Positions 18,616 through 27,959 are shown, counted from the stretch's first letter. The stretch: 64,000 bases of DNA from Tessaracoccus sp. OS52 (GCF_020687685.1 NZ_JAJEWM010000001.1:1488001-1552000); one strand, 5' to 3'. Translations and numbers: made by a program. The notes: generated by a model from the letters alone, not told the origin.

Positions 18616-19353
18616 TCACATGCCGATGAGGTCCAGCAGGGCCCCCAGTTCCTCCCTGGTGAGGTCGCGCGTCTTGCCCACCTGGAGGGATCCGAGACGC
18701 ACCGGTCCGATGGCCACCCGCGCGAGCCGATCAACCGGGTGCCCAACTGAGTCCATCATCCGTCGCACGATCCGGTTGCGGCCTTCGTGCAGGGTGATGG
18801 TGAGCAGGCTGCGGGAGTCGGTGCGGGACTTGAGCGAGACCCGGTCCGGCTTGACCGGGCCGTCCTCCAGGGTGATGCCCTTCTCCAGCCGCTTGATGGT
18901 CCGGTTGTCGACGGTGCCGACCACCTCGGCGAGGTAGGTCTTGGGCACCTCGAACGACGGGTGTGCCATCTTGTGCGCGAAATCGCCGTCGTTGGTGAGG
19001 ATGATGAGGCCCTCGGTGTCTGTGTCCAGACGGCCCACATGGAACAGGCGCTCCTTGGTCTTGGGCAGGTAGTCGCTCAGCGTCTCCCGCCCCTCGGGAT
19101 CCTCCATGGTGGACACCACGCCACGGGGCTTGTTGAGAAGGACGTACAGGTGGCGACGGGGCGGCGGGATCCTGGAGCCGTCGACGCGGATGTGGTCGCG
19201 TTCCGGGTCCACCCGCATTCCCTGCTCGGTGACGACCTTGCCGTTGACCTCCACCCGGCCCTCGTCGATGAGGATCTCGCTGGCACGCCGGGATGCGATC
19301 CCGGCCGCCGCCAGCACCTTCTGCAGACGGATGCCCTCGGGCTCGGCGTTCAT
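18616..19353 (-). CDS. rluB: Ribosomal large-subunit pseudouridine synthase (RluB/RsuA family)
   Basis: 245 residues. N-terminal S4 RNA-binding domain (GIRLQKVLAAAGIASRRASE, residues 7-26), then the catalytic segment GRLDTDTEGLIILTNDGDF with the nucleophilic Asp (about 103), and the C-terminal EGRNRIVRRMMDSVGHPV. RluB modifies the 23S rRNA peptidyl-transferase region. The ATG overlaps the scpB stop by 4 bp (ATGA) and has GAGGAG upstream. Last gene of parA-RHH-scpA-scpB-rluB, the common actinobacterial order. Confidence 0.95.
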   Translation of the reverse strand: MNAEPEGIRLQKVLAAAGIASRRASEILIDEGRVEVNGKVVTEQGMRVDPERDHIRVDGSRIPPPRRHLYVLLNKPRGVVSTMEDPEGRETLSDYLPKTKERLFHVGRLDTDTEGLIILTNDGDFAHKMAHPSFEVPKTYLAEVVGTVDNRTIKRLEKGITLEDGPVKPDRVSLKSRTDSRSLLTITLHEGRNRIVRRMMDSVGHPVDRLARVAIGPVRLGSLQVGKTRDLTREELGALLDLIGM

Positions 19354-19934
19354 TGGTTCTCCTCAGGATGGACGGGGACCGGCTGGTCCTCCACGAGCTG
19401 ACTCAGCTCAGCCTCCAAGGCTACGGCGTCGGGCAACCAGGGCGCGAGGTCGGGCAACTCGTCGAGTGAGTCCAGGCCAAGCTTCTGCAGGAACAGTGCG
19501 GTGGTGACGAAGCTCATGGCGCCCGACGTCGGGTCCTCCCCCGCTTCCGCGATGAGACCACGTACCAACAGGGTCTTGACCACGCCGTCGACGTTCACCC
19601 CCCGAATACCCGCGATCCGCCCCCGCGTCACCGGCTGCAGGTAGGCGATGACGGAGAGGGTCTCCAGGGCGGCCTGGCTCAGCCGGGCGCGTTGGTCGGA
19701 GACCACCCACGCCTCGATCACCTCCGCGAGGTCCTCCGCTGTGGCCAGCCGCCAGCCCCCGGCCACCCGCCTGAGTTCAAAGCCCCGCTCGGTGTCGCGG
19801 TAGTGCCGGGCGATCGCCTCCAGCTGCGTGGCAACCTCCGCCTCGGGCACGTCCAGGGACGCGGCCAGGTCGGTGGCGGTGACCGGTTCGGTGGCCATCA
19901 ACAACATGGCTTCGAGCGCTCGGGAAAGACTCAT
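19350..19934 (-). CDS. scpB: Segregation and condensation protein B
   Basis: 194 residues with two winged-helix domains (MSLSRALEAMLLMATEPVTA; VIAYLQPVTRGRIAGIRGVN). ScpB dimerises and binds ScpA of the SMC condensin complex. The ATG at 19934 has GGAGGA and overlaps scpA by 4 bp; longer in-frame sequence belongs to scpA. Confidence 0.95.
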   Translation of the reverse strand: MSLSRALEAMLLMATEPVTATDLAASLDVPEAEVATQLEAIARHYRDTERGFELRRVAGGWRLATAEDLAEVIEAWVVSDQRARLSQAALETLSVIAYLQPVTRGRIAGIRGVNVDGVVKTLLVRGLIAEAGEDPTSGAMSFVTTALFLQKLGLDSLDELPDLAPWLPDAVALEAELSQLVEDQPVPVHPEENQ

Positions 19935-20773
19935 GATTCCTCCAGGTCGGGGAGCTGGTCGTATTCGTCGACGTCGGGCAGCTCGGCCTCGTCGCCGCCA
20001 ACCCAGCGGATGTGCAGTTCCGCGAGCGCGGAGGCCTGCTCGAAGGCCACCTGCCGCGCGCGGTACAGCTCCAGGATCGAGAGGAACCGCACCACCGTGG
20101 TCAGCCTGTCGCATCCCTCAACCAGCGCCCGGAAGGTGAGCGCACCTGCCTGCTGGAGGCGCCGCGAGACCTGTGCGATCTGCTCGACGACGCTGACGCG
20201 TGCGCCGTGCAGGTGGGTGAGCTCCACCATCGGCGCGGGTCTGGGGGTCATCGCGCCCGCCGCGAGTCGGGCGACGTCGTCGGGCGTCAACGGCAGCTCC
20301 ACCTCTGGCAGGACGGCCCGGAACTGCTCCTCGAGGCCACCGGGGCGCCAATGGGTCAGGCTGGCTGCGTCGATGTGCCCCTCCACCCAGGCCGCCAGCT
20401 GTTTGAACGCCCGGTACTGCAGCAGCCGGGCGAACAACAGGTCCCTGGCTTCCAGCGCCGCCAGGTCCTCGGGTTCGGTGACCTCCCCGCCGGGCAGGAG
20501 CCGTGAGGCCTTGAGGTCCAGCAGCGTCGCAGCGACCACGAGGAAGGAACTGGTCTTGTCCAGGTCCCAGACGCCGCCGCCGGCCTTCACGTAGGCGATG
20601 AACTCGTCGGTCACCTTGCTGAGGGCGACCGTGGTGACGTCGAGCTCGTGGCGTCCGATCAACTGCAGCAGCAGGTCGAAGGGGCCCTCGAAGTTGGACA
20701 GGTGGACGTCGAAGCCCGCCACCTGGTCCTGGTGCTCCGGGCGGGGGTGCGACTTGCCCCGCTTGGCCTTCAC
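19931..20773 (-). CDS. scpA: Segregation and condensation protein A (kleisin)
   Basis: 280 residues. The N-terminal kleisin signature FDVHLSNFEGPFDLLLQLIG (about 21-40) binds the SMC neck; the C-terminal winged helix (about 200-260) binds SMC heads; acidic end. smc is not in this window. GTG start, overlapping the upstream RHH-like gene by 4 bp (GTGA). Confidence 0.95.
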   Translation of the reverse strand: MKAKRGKSHPRPEHQDQVAGFDVHLSNFEGPFDLLLQLIGRHELDVTTVALSKVTDEFIAYVKAGGGVWDLDKTSSFLVVAATLLDLKASRLLPGGEVTEPEDLAALEARDLLFARLLQYRAFKQLAAWVEGHIDAASLTHWRPGGLEEQFRAVLPEVELPLTPDDVARLAAGAMTPRPAPMVELTHLHGARVSVVEQIAQVSRRLQQAGALTFRALVEGCDRLTTVVRFLSILELYRARQVAFEQASALAELHIRWVGGDEAELPDVDEYDQLPDLEES

Positions 20774-21147
20774 TGCTGGCGCAACTCTTCCACGACAGCC
20801 GACGCCTCGCCGTGCTCGGCGAGGTCCGCCAGGGCCAGGGCGACGGCGGTTCGGACGAGCCGGCCACGGTCCAGAGCGAGCCCGTGGCGTCGCTTCAGGG
20901 CCAGCGTCGCGTCCTCTAGCGCGAACAGTTCCTCGGAGGAGAAGTAGACGGTGATCTTCTGGTCATGCCTGACCCTGCCGGTGGCGGCCGGCGTGGCGCC
21001 GTCGGTCTTGTCCGCGTCCTGGGACCCTTGGGACTCCGACGGTGTGCTCACGCGGTCGGCGGCCGCGGTCTGGGCGCGGGTGGGACGGAACAACTCGTTG
21101 GCGCCCGGCAGCGAGGCGCGCCTGCCCTTGTTCACCGGTCCTGGCAT
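20770..21147 (-). CDS. Small ribbon-helix-helix-like protein beside an orphan ParA
   Basis: 125 residues, not a recognised named family. An N-terminal 55 residues rich in Arg/Lys/Pro/Ser/Asp (probably flexible: GPVNKGRRASLPG..) precede one strand KITVYFS (residues 64-70) and two helices (SEELFALEDATLALKRRHG; DRGRLVRTAVALALADL), the order strand-helix-helix of ribbon-helix-helix DNA-binding proteins. The ATG lies inside the 3' end of parA (16-bp overlap) and the stop overlaps scpA by 4 bp, so it is locked into the operon. A role as DNA-binding partner of the ParA is inference from architecture and position; an alternative is an unrelated RHH regulator. No ribosome-binding site was needed to choose the start. 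Confidence 0.7.
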   Translation of the reverse strand: MPGPVNKGRRASLPGANELFRPTRAQTAAADRVSTPSESQGSQDADKTDGATPAATGRVRHDQKITVYFSSEELFALEDATLALKRRHGLALDRGRLVRTAVALALADLAEHGEASAVVEELRQQ

Positions 21148-22064
21148 CGCTGCAGCACCTCCCGCGCGAGCTGGCGGTACGCGTCGGCGCCCGGGGAGGC
21201 GGAGGCGTAGGTTGTGATCGGTTCACCCGCGACAGTGGTCTCGGGGAACTTCACGGTGCGTCGGATCACGGTGTGGAACACGTCGTCGCCGAAGGCCTGG
21301 ACGACCCGCTCCAGCACCTCTCGGGCGTGGAGGGTGCGCGAGTCGTACATGGTGCCGAGGATGCCGACGACCTTGAGGTCCGGGTTCAGGCGGTCCGCCA
21401 CCTTGGAGATGGTGTCGGTCAGCAACGCGATACCGCGCAGCGCGAAGAACTCACATTCCAGCGGCATGAGCACGTAGTCACTGGCGGTCAGTGCGTTGAT
21501 GGTGAGGAGGCCGAGGCTGGGCGCGCAGTCGATGAGGATGAAGTCGTAGTCATGGCGCAGGTGCCGCAGGACCCGGGTCAGGGTCTGCTCGCGGGCCACT
21601 TCGCTCACCAGCTGCACCTCGGCGGCGGACAGGTCGATGTTGCTCGGCAGGATGTCCATGCCCTTGACGCTGGAGTGCTGGATCACCTCGTCGGCGGTGA
21701 ACTGCCTGCTCAGCAGCAGGTTGTAGATGCTGCGCTCGAGCGTGTGCGGATTCACCCCCAGGCCCACGGACAACGAGCCCTGCGGGTCGAAGTCCACGAG
21801 CAGCACCTTGAACCCGAGTTCGGCGATGGCCGCGCCCAGGTTGATGGTGGTGGTCGTCTTGCCCACGCCGCCCTTCTGGTTGCACATCGAGATGATGGTC
21901 GCGTGCATTCGACGGTTGGGGTCGGGCGGTGGAGGGGTCGGGAACTTGGGCAGCGGTCTGCCGGTCGGGCCGATGTCGCCGGTGTCAACCAAGGTCGAGA
22001 CGGCCGGTGCGTCCGGCACCTCGAACTTCGGTGTGCCATCAGTGAACAGGCCCTCTTCGGTCAC
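21132..22064 (-). CDS. parA: Orphan ParA-family ATPase (PldP-like)
   Basis: 310 residues. Deviant Walker A CNQKGGVGKTTTTINLGAA (about residues 58-76), LVDFDPQGSLSVGLG, and DYDFILIDCAPSLGLLT (Walker B) identify a Type I ParA/Soj ATPase. A 50-residue Pro-rich N-terminal extension precedes the domain. Position upstream of scpA/scpB/rluB matches PldP of corynebacteria (established) and Rv1708 of M. tuberculosis. Start GTG at 22064 with AAGGAGG 8 nt upstream; the GTG at 22091 lacks one. No parB or parS accompanies it here. Confidence 0.92.
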   Translation of the reverse strand: MTEEGLFTDGTPKFEVPDAPAVSTLVDTGDIGPTGRPLPKFPTPPPPDPNRRMHATIISMCNQKGGVGKTTTTINLGAAIAELGFKVLLVDFDPQGSLSVGLGVNPHTLERSIYNLLLSRQFTADEVIQHSSVKGMDILPSNIDLSAAEVQLVSEVAREQTLTRVLRHLRHDYDFILIDCAPSLGLLTINALTASDYVLMPLECEFFALRGIALLTDTISKVADRLNPDLKVVGILGTMYDSRTLHAREVLERVVQAFGDDVFHTVIRRTVKFPETTVAGEPITTYASASPGADAYRQLAREVLQRCQDR

Positions 22065-22209
22065 GGCATGCCTCCTTGTCGACTTTGGCACAGCCTATCC
22101 CCAGCGAGTCCCTCGACGCGTCGCGCACCGCCGTCCCCTACAGACGGAAGTCCGGTGCCCTCGTCGGCCACGCCTCCCCTTCCCGGTAACCTCCGTGGGT
22201 CCCGCCATA

Positions 22210-22357
22210 GACCCAGTTTGCTGCCCCCGGTCCGTTCGCCACCCCTGACCCAGCTTGCTGCCCCCCGGCCCGCTCGCCACCCCTGACCCAGCTTGCTGCC
22301 CCCCGGCCCGCTCGCCACCCCTGACCCAGCCTGCTGCCCTCCGGCCGGTTCGCCACC
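22210..22357. repeat. Four tandem 37-38 bp repeats
   Basis: Copies at 22210-22246, 22247-22284, 22285-22322 and 22323-22357 (last one truncated) share GACCCAGCTTGCTGC and CCGGCCCGCTCGCCACC. Copies 2 and 3 are identical. They abut directly without unique spacers, so this is a tandem array and not a CRISPR. In the 22065-22444 gap I see no gene. Confidence 0.95.
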
Positions 22358-22410
22358 GCCACAGAGGTGGCGAGGTCGGCGAACGGTGGCGAGGGCGGCG
22401 AACGGTGGCG
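22313..22410. repeat. Left direct repeat flanking the AbiEi/DUF559-like gene
   Basis: This stretch matches 23477-23574 with a constant offset of 1,164 bp. The best-conserved part is GCCACCGCCACAG at 22352-22364, followed by a 19-bp-period GGCGAACGGTGGCGAGGGC array. Downstream of the gene at 22445 on its strand. Confidence 0.75.
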
Positions 22411-22444
22411 CCGACCTTCCGCGACGGCACGCGTGGGTAGATGC

Positions 22445-23371
22445 TCAGGCCGCGACCTGCTTGCGCTGGAACTCCATGGCCCGCAGGACGCGGCGCGCCA
22501 GCTCCGGTCCGTTCGTCGCGATCGGCCAGTCCCAGCGAACGATCCAGTACCCGGCCAACCGGATGGCCTCCTCCCGTCGTTTCTCAGCCATGATGGCGTC
22601 CGCGGGCTTCTGTCCGGGTTTGAGCAGCTCACCGTACTTCCACTTGCCGTCCACCTCACCGACCAGCCGGAGGTCCGGCCATCCGAAGTCCGACGTCGCG
22701 ACCGTCTGCCCTTCGACGTCGCGGACTGCGAACTGCAACACGGGCGCCGGCACACCGTGGCGGAGGAACTGCACACGACTCAACGACTCGGCGGGAGATT
22801 CGCTCCGAGCGTCAGCGAATCGCACGGCGCTCCTCGCGACCGGGAGCCCATGGAGGCCCGGATGCCGCGCGAGTCCTGAGAGCAACTCGTCGCGTCCCAC
22901 CCCCATCGCCAGCCCGGCGTCGCAAGCCGCGACGGCCCAGTGGAACGGCTGGGTCCTGGCGAGATCCGCGATGGTTCGGGTCAGCGTCGTCACCGGCAGG
23001 CCCCGCACTGTGGTGACTTCGTCGCCGTGAAGCCGGGAAGCGTAGATTCGCAGCTTGGAACGACCCCTCCCGTGGGCTTGCGTGCGGCGTGTCATTGCGA
23101 CGGTGTCCAGCAAGGCGCGCGGCACCGGCAGCTCGTGAACACAAGCCGCGGACTGGTGGCTGAGGACGTTTGACTCATGCACCAGAGGCATGGTTGCCCT
23201 GGCGAGCCTGAGGTGTGCGGCCCCTGGCTCCAGCATTTCGGGGAAACAGTAGATCCCCCGGCGCAGCCGGATGAGGTCACCGGCCCGAACGCGGGCTCTG
23301 ATGTCGGCCTCGCTCAGTCCCGTGGCCACCAGCTGGGAGTAGGTGAAGTTGGGCTGCAGCGCTTCTTCCAT
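22445..23371 (-). CDS. AbiEi/DUF559-type protein (type IV antitoxin-like N terminus)
   Basis: 308 residues, accessory. The N terminus resembles the winged-helix AbiEi antitoxin-type domain (TYSQLVATGLSEADIRARVR and AGDLIRLRRGIYCFP, residues about 10-45). The C terminus carries DFGWPDLRLVGEVDGKWKYG (about 230-250) and REEAIRLAGYWIVRWDW, typical of DUF559/Vsr-like endonuclease folds, so a restriction-like nuclease activity is possible. Start set at ATG 23371 because homology begins there; upstream frame is repeat DNA. It stands alone with tandem repeats on both sides and no AbiEii partner in the window. Function in defence is inference; such stand-alone genes are common in Actinobacteria. Confidence 0.72.
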   Translation of the reverse strand: MEEALQPNFTYSQLVATGLSEADIRARVRAGDLIRLRRGIYCFPEMLEPGAAHLRLARATMPLVHESNVLSHQSAACVHELPVPRALLDTVAMTRRTQAHGRGRSKLRIYASRLHGDEVTTVRGLPVTTLTRTIADLARTQPFHWAVAACDAGLAMGVGRDELLSGLARHPGLHGLPVARSAVRFADARSESPAESLSRVQFLRHGVPAPVLQFAVRDVEGQTVATSDFGWPDLRLVGEVDGKWKYGELLKPGQKPADAIMAEKRREEAIRLAGYWIVRWDWPIATNGPELARRVLRAMEFQRKQVAA

Positions 23372-23476
23372 GGCTAAATTCCAGCCGAACTGGGAGGTCC
23401 CGTACAAGGGGCAGACAAGTTCTGTGGAAAACTCGGTGCTTACGCATCCGCGCCGTCTTGCCCCTCTTCTTGCGTT

Positions 23477-23574
23477 CGCCACCCAAAGCCCCGTTCGCTG
23501 CACTCCGGGCTCGATGCCACCGCCACAGCGGTAGCGCGGCCGGCGAGCGGTAGCGCGGCCGCCGACCGGTAGCG
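23477..23574. repeat. Right direct repeat flanking the AbiEi/DUF559-like gene
   Basis: Partner of 22313-22410 at the same 1,164-bp offset. Shared landmarks: CGCCACCC (23477-23484) and GCCACCGCCACAG (23516-23528), then GCGGTAGCGCGGCC. It lies upstream of the gene that starts at 23371. Confidence 0.75.
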
Positions 23575-23660
23575 CGGCCGACGAGCGGTAGCGCGGCCGA
23601 CGAGCGGTAGCGCGGCCGACGAGCGGTAGCGGGCGGCGGGCGGCGGGTAGCGGGCGGCGG
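23528..23660. repeat. Tandem 19-bp repeats (GCGGTAGCGCGGCCGACGA)
   Basis: About six copies of a 19-bp unit, the central three identical, decaying into GCGGGTAGCGGGCGGCGG before xerD. The 296-bp gap between the accessory gene and xerD contains nothing else recognisable. Confidence 0.92.
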
Positions 23661-23667
23661 TCCGACT

Positions 23668-24582
23668 TCACCGGGCTCGCGGATGCGCACCCAGATATAC
23701 CTCCCGCAGCGTCTCGATCGTCACGAGCGTGTAGATCTGGGTGGTCGCCACCGAGGCGTGCCCCAGTAGTTCCTGGACGACGCGGACGTCGGCTCCACCG
23801 TCGAGGAGATGCGTGGCGAAGGAGTGCCGCAACGAGTGCGGGGAGACCTCGGTCTTGATGCCGGCGGTCGCGGCCGCTTGCCCGATGACGGCCCAGGCCG
23901 ACTGGCGCGAAAGCCGCCCGCCGCGCTGGTTCAGCAGCAGGGCGTGCTCGCTGCGACGTGCCCGAACGGCCAGCACGGGCCTAGCCCGGACCAGGTAGGC
24001 ATCGACGGCGGCCCGGGCGTAACTGCCCAACGGCACCAGCCGCTCCTTGCCACCCTTCCCCAGCAACCGCAGGCCTGCGTCAGGGTCTTTGAGGATGGCC
24101 GTGAGGTCGTCGACGTCAAGCGCACAGATCTCGGAGATGCGGGCACCCGTGCCGTAGAGCAACTCCAGCAGGGCGGCATCGCGCAGGCCGACCACCTCGT
24201 CGGTGTCCGGGGCGTCGAGCAGGGCCTGCACCTCCGCGATGCTCAGCGCCTTCGGCAGCCTCTGGTCGAGCTTGGGCGGGTGCAGGTCGAGTGCCGGGTT
24301 GTCGGGGGTGACGCCCTCCTCGTGCGCGAAGCCGTGCAGGTTCCGGACGGACACCACGGTGCGGGCCACCGACGCTTTGGCCACCTGCGCGGACAGCTCG
24401 CGCACGAACTCCGACAACTCCACGAGGGTCACCTCGGACAGTTCGAGGATCCCGCGCTCCTCCAGGAAGGCCACGTAGCGGGCCAGGTCGCGGCGATAGG
24501 CGGCGACGGTGTTGGCTGCCAGTCCGCGCTCCACCCGGACGTGGCCCAGGTAGTCGTTGACGACAGCCGCCAGCGCGCTCAT
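23668..24582 (-). CDS. xerD: Tyrosine recombinase XerD
   Basis: 304 residues. N-terminal SAM-like core-binding domain (residues 1-100) and C-terminal catalytic domain with Arg148 (GTGARISEI), Lys176/179 ([11 protein letters not shown]), His249 and Arg252 ([12 protein letters not shown]), His275 (LGHAS) and nucleophile Tyr284 (QIYT). It resolves chromosome dimers at dif with XerC. The ATG overlaps the NUDIX stop by 4 bp. Position next to NUDIX and pyrG is as in mycobacteria (housekeeping copy, not a phage integrase), although the accessory repeat region adjoins its 3' end. Confidence 0.94.
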   Translation of the reverse strand: MSALAAVVNDYLGHVRVERGLAANTVAAYRRDLARYVAFLEERGILELSEVTLVELSEFVRELSAQVAKASVARTVVSVRNLHGFAHEEGVTPDNPALDLHPPKLDQRLPKALSIAEVQALLDAPDTDEVVGLRDAALLELLYGTGARISEICALDVDDLTAILKDPDAGLRLLGKGGKERLVPLGSYARAAVDAYLVRARPVLAVRARRSEHALLLNQRGGRLSRQSAWAVIGQAAATAGIKTEVSPHSLRHSFATHLLDGGADVRVVQELLGHASVATTQIYTLVTIETLREVYLGAHPRAR

Positions 24583-25229
24583 GAGTGGTCGGAACCCGTC
24601 GCGGGCAGCCTCTCACGGATAGGCCACGGCGACATCGCCGGCCGCAACGCCTCGGTGCGGCCCCCCAGGATGGCGGATTCGAGTGCCAGCACGCCCACGA
24701 CGAGACTGGGGCTCTGGCAGCGACCGTCGAAGACCGCCTGTGTCAGTTCCGAGCGGGAGACCCATTCCCAGGTCATGTGCGCCTCCTCGCCCTCGAGTTC
24801 GAACCCCTCGGGACGCGCCGTGGCACTCAACCCGCGGGCGAGGTAGATGCGCAACGACTCCTCGCACGCCCCCGGCGTCGAGCACATGTCCACCAGGACC
24901 TGCCACTTGCTGGCGGCGAGCTCGATCTCCTCGGTCAACTCCCGCTGCGCGGCCACCACCCAGTCCTCGCCGTCAAGGTCCAGCAGGCCCGCGGGGATCT
25001 CGACGAGTTCCATGCGCACCGGGTGCCGGTACTGCCGCAGGCAAGCGACGGTATCGGCCTCCTCGTCCCATGCGAGCACCGCTACCGCGCCTGGATGGGT
25101 GAGGTACTGGCGCTGGATCAGTTCACCCGAGGGAGTGCGCACCTCCTCATTCACGAAGCTGGAGACCCTGCCCTCGCCCAGCACCTCGCGGGAGGTGACC
25201 TCCCAGGCCACCGGCTTGTCGGCGATCAC
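24579..25229 (-). CDS. NUDIX hydrolase, ADP-ribose pyrophosphatase type
   Basis: 216 residues. The Nudix motif is [18 protein letters not shown] followed by TEEIEL (about residues 88-112), where the usual EExG ends with Glu in place of Gly. Substrate-side PAGLLDLDG and the [13 protein letters not shown] loop match ADP-ribose pyrophosphatases. It would hydrolyse ADP-ribose to AMP and ribose-5-phosphate. GTG start at 25229 overlaps pyrG by 4 bp (GTGA). Its stop overlaps xerD. Confidence 0.9.
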   Translation of the reverse strand: MIADKPVAWEVTSREVLGEGRVSSFVNEEVRTPSGELIQRQYLTHPGAVAVLAWDEEADTVACLRQYRHPVRMELVEIPAGLLDLDGEDWVVAAQRELTEEIELAASKWQVLVDMCSTPGACEESLRIYLARGLSATARPEGFELEGEEAHMTWEWVSRSELTQAVFDGRCQSPSLVVGVLALESAILGGRTEALRPAMSPWPIRERLPATGSDHS

Positions 25230-26863
25230 TTCGCCTCCTGCCGCGCGAGGGCCGCGCGGATAAGGCCGTCGAACAGGGGGTGCGGCCGGGTGGGGCGCGA
25301 CTTCAGCTCGGGGTGCGCCTGCGTACCGACGTAGAACGGGTGCACGTCGGCCGGCAGTTCGACGAACTCCACCAGCGACGAGTCGGGCGAAACGCCGGAG
25401 ATCACCAGCCCAGCCTCCTCCAGCCGGCCCCGATAGGCGTTGTTGACCTCGTAGCGGTGCCGATGCCGTTCGGTGACCTCGGCTGAACCGTAGAGGGAGC
25501 GCACCACGGAGCCTTCGGCCAGCTCCGCCGGCCACGACCCGAGCCGCATGGACCCGCCGAGGTCGCCCCCGCCGTCGAGGATGGCCACCTGCTCGGCCAT
25601 GGTCGCGATCACGGGATGCTCGGTGTCGGCCTGGAACTCGCTGGAGGCGGCGTCGGAGATCCCGGCCAGGTTGCGTGCCGCCTCGATCACCATGCACTGC
25701 AGCCCCAGGCACAGGCCCAAGGTGGGGATCCGCTGCTCACGCGCGTACCTCAGTGCGCCGAGCTTGCCGTCCACGCCCCGGATGCCGAAGCCACCAGGCA
25801 CGCACACGGCGTCGACGTCGCCGAGTTCGGCTGCAGCCCCGTCGGGGGTTTCGCAGTTGTCCGATGCCACCCACTTGACGTTGACCCTCGCCCAGTTGGC
25901 GAAACCGCCCGCCCGCAACGCCTCGGTGACCGACAGGTAGGCGTCGGGGAGGTCGACGTACTTGCCCACCAGCGCGACGGTGACCTCGTGCCTGGGTGAC
26001 TCCACCCGCCTCAGCAACTCCCCCCAGGTCCGCCAGTCGACGTCGCGGAAGCTGAGGTTCAGGCGCCGCACGACGTAGGCGTCGAGGCCCTCGGAGTGCA
26101 GCACCCGGGGAATTGCGTAGATCGACGACGCGTCGGCGCACGAGATCACCGCCTCCTCCTCGACGTCGCACATCAGGGCGATCTTGCGCTTGAGGGCCTG
26201 CGGGACTTCGAACGCGGCACGGCACACGATGGCGTCGGGCTGGATGCCGACCTGGCGGAGCGCAGCCACCGAGTGCTGCGTGGGCTTGGTCTTGAGTTCA
26301 CCAGAGGGCCCGATGTAGGGCACCAGGGAGACGTGCAGGAAGAACACGTGGTCCCGGCCGACGACGTGGCGCACCTGGCGGGCCGCCTCGAGGAACGGCT
26401 GTGACTCGATGTCTCCGACGGTCCCGCCGATCTCGTGGATCACGACGTCGACATCCCTGCCCATCGCAAGCATCGCGTCCCGGATCTCACCGGTGACGTG
26501 CGGAATCACCTGGACCGTGTCACCGAGGTAGTCCCCGCGACGCTCCTTGGCGATCACCGAGGAGTACACCTTGCCGGTGGTGACGTTGGCGTCGGCGCTC
26601 AGGTTGACGTCGAGGAACCGCTCGTAGTGGCCGATGTCCAGGTCGGTCTCAGCCCCGTCCTCGGTGACGAAGACCTCACCGTGCTGGAAGGGGTTCATCG
26701 TGCCCGGATCCACGTTCAGGTAGGGATCCAGCTTCTGCATCGTTACCTTGAGGCCGCGTGCGACCAGCAGGTTACCGAGGCTGGAGGCCGTGAGCCCCTT
26801 GCCGAGGGAGGAGACTACGCCTCCGGTGACGAATATGTGCTTGGTCGTTCTCGTGTGCTCCAC
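25226..26863 (-). CDS. pyrG: CTP synthase
   Basis: 545 residues. The N-terminal synthetase domain starts [19 protein letters not shown] (residues 8-26), with [21 protein letters not shown]; the C-terminal glutaminase domain carries GGFGIRG and catalytic Cys in [17 protein letters not shown] (about residue 385-400), and His/Glu in [10 protein letters not shown]-like [16 protein letters not shown]. It converts UTP to CTP. GTG start at 26863 preceded by GGAGG. Divergent from the ligase gene. Confidence 0.97.
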   Translation of the reverse strand: MEHTRTTKHIFVTGGVVSSLGKGLTASSLGNLLVARGLKVTMQKLDPYLNVDPGTMNPFQHGEVFVTEDGAETDLDIGHYERFLDVNLSADANVTTGKVYSSVIAKERRGDYLGDTVQVIPHVTGEIRDAMLAMGRDVDVVIHEIGGTVGDIESQPFLEAARQVRHVVGRDHVFFLHVSLVPYIGPSGELKTKPTQHSVAALRQVGIQPDAIVCRAAFEVPQALKRKIALMCDVEEEAVISCADASSIYAIPRVLHSEGLDAYVVRRLNLSFRDVDWRTWGELLRRVESPRHEVTVALVGKYVDLPDAYLSVTEALRAGGFANWARVNVKWVASDNCETPDGAAAELGDVDAVCVPGGFGIRGVDGKLGALRYAREQRIPTLGLCLGLQCMVIEAARNLAGISDAASSEFQADTEHPVIATMAEQVAILDGGGDLGGSMRLGSWPAELAEGSVVRSLYGSAEVTERHRHRYEVNNAYRGRLEEAGLVISGVSPDSSLVEFVELPADVHPFYVGTQAHPELKSRPTRPHPLFDGLIRAALARQEAK

Positions 26864-26927
26864 GGACCTCCAGCCTAGACCTGCCGGATGCCCCGCCACA
26901 ACAGGCGCGCGATGCGATGATGGGTCA

Positions 26928-27956
26928 ATGCTGCCACTGGAGTTGCCCATCGAACCCATGCTGGCCAAGGCCGTCGACGACGTACCCGTCGGTGACTACG
27001 CCTACGAGCCGAAATGGGACGGCTACCGCTGCATCATCATCCGCGACGGAGACCTCATGGAACTGGGCAGCCGCGGCAAGAAGCCGCTGACGCGCTACTT
27101 CCCGGAACTGCTCCCAGCCGTGGCGTCGCTCCCCGAGCGGTGCATCATCGACGCCGAGGTGATCCAGCGCACGGGTGAACCCGGTGCGGAGCGCCTCAGC
27201 TGGGAGAACCTCAGCCAGCGCATCCACCCCGCCGCCAGCCGTGTCCGACTCCTGTCCGAACGCACCCCTGCGGAGTTGGTCTGCTTCGACCTTCTGGCCC
27301 TGGACGACGACGACTGGACCGGCCGGCCGTGGACGCAACGCCGCGCTCGCCTGGAGGAACTGTTCGACGCCGATCTCCACGAGCGCCTGCACCTGAGCGC
27401 GGTGACCAGGGACCCGGCCGTTGCCGCCGACTGGTTCAACCGGTTCGAGGGCGCCGGACTCGACGGCGTGATCGCCAAGGCGCTCGAAGGCACCTACGAG
27501 CAGGGCCGGCGCACGATGCTCAAGATCAAGCACAAGCGAACCGCCGAGGCGGTCGTGGTGGGTTACCGGGTCCACAAGAGCGGCGAGGGAGTCGGCTCCC
27601 TGCTGCTGGGGATGTACGACGACGCCGGCGAGCTCCGGCGGGTGGGCGGCATCGTGGGGCTGCCGATGAAGACGCGGCGCGAACTGCTGGAGCAACTCCA
27701 GGAACTCGTGATCGACGACGCCGACCCTTCCCTGGCGGCGCCCGCCTCCCGGTTCTCCGGTGACCGCGACCAGTCCTGGGTGCCGCTCGCCCCAGAGCTC
27801 GTCGTGGAGGTGGCGTTCGACCAGCTCGAGGGCAACCGTTTCCGGCACGCCGCCTCGTTCCTGCGCTGGCGACCGGACCGGGAGCCCAGCTCCTGCCGGA
27901 TCGATCAGGTGGAGCGTGCCCTGGCCTACGACCTGGGAGAGGTCTTCGACGCCTGA
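26928..27956 (+). CDS. ligC: ATP-dependent DNA ligase (LigC/LigD-ligase type)
   Basis: 342 residues. The nucleotidyltransferase motif I EPKWDGYR places the adenylated Lys at residue 29; motifs IIIa/IV include [10 protein letters not shown] and [12 protein letters not shown]; motif V is [19 protein letters not shown]; a C-terminal OB-fold region ends in [13 protein letters not shown]. Stand-alone ATP ligases of this size are the mycobacterial LigC type, linked to alternative repair; not essential replication ligase LigA. A GATGAT -10-like element lies 6 nt before the ATG, so it may be leaderless. Convergent with the oxidase gene (3-nt gap). Confidence 0.9.
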   Translation: MLPLELPIEPMLAKAVDDVPVGDYAYEPKWDGYRCIIIRDGDLMELGSRGKKPLTRYFPELLPAVASLPERCIIDAEVIQRTGEPGAERLSWENLSQRIHPAASRVRLLSERTPAELVCFDLLALDDDDWTGRPWTQRRARLEELFDADLHERLHLSAVTRDPAVAADWFNRFEGAGLDGVIAKALEGTYEQGRRTMLKIKHKRTAEAVVVGYRVHKSGEGVGSLLLGMYDDAGELRRVGGIVGLPMKTRRELLEQLQELVIDDADPSLAAPASRFSGDRDQSWVPLAPELVVEVAFDQLEGNRFRHAASFLRWRPDREPSSCRIDQVERALAYDLGEVFDA

Positions 27957-27959
27957 GGC

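Noticed and set aside
22210-22357. Possible CRISPR array
   Set aside because: Repeats abut without unique spacers, period 37-38 bp, no cas genes.
23668-24582. xerD as a phage or island integrase
   Set aside because: Position beside NUDIX and pyrG and full XerD length fit the housekeeping copy; no phage genes nearby.
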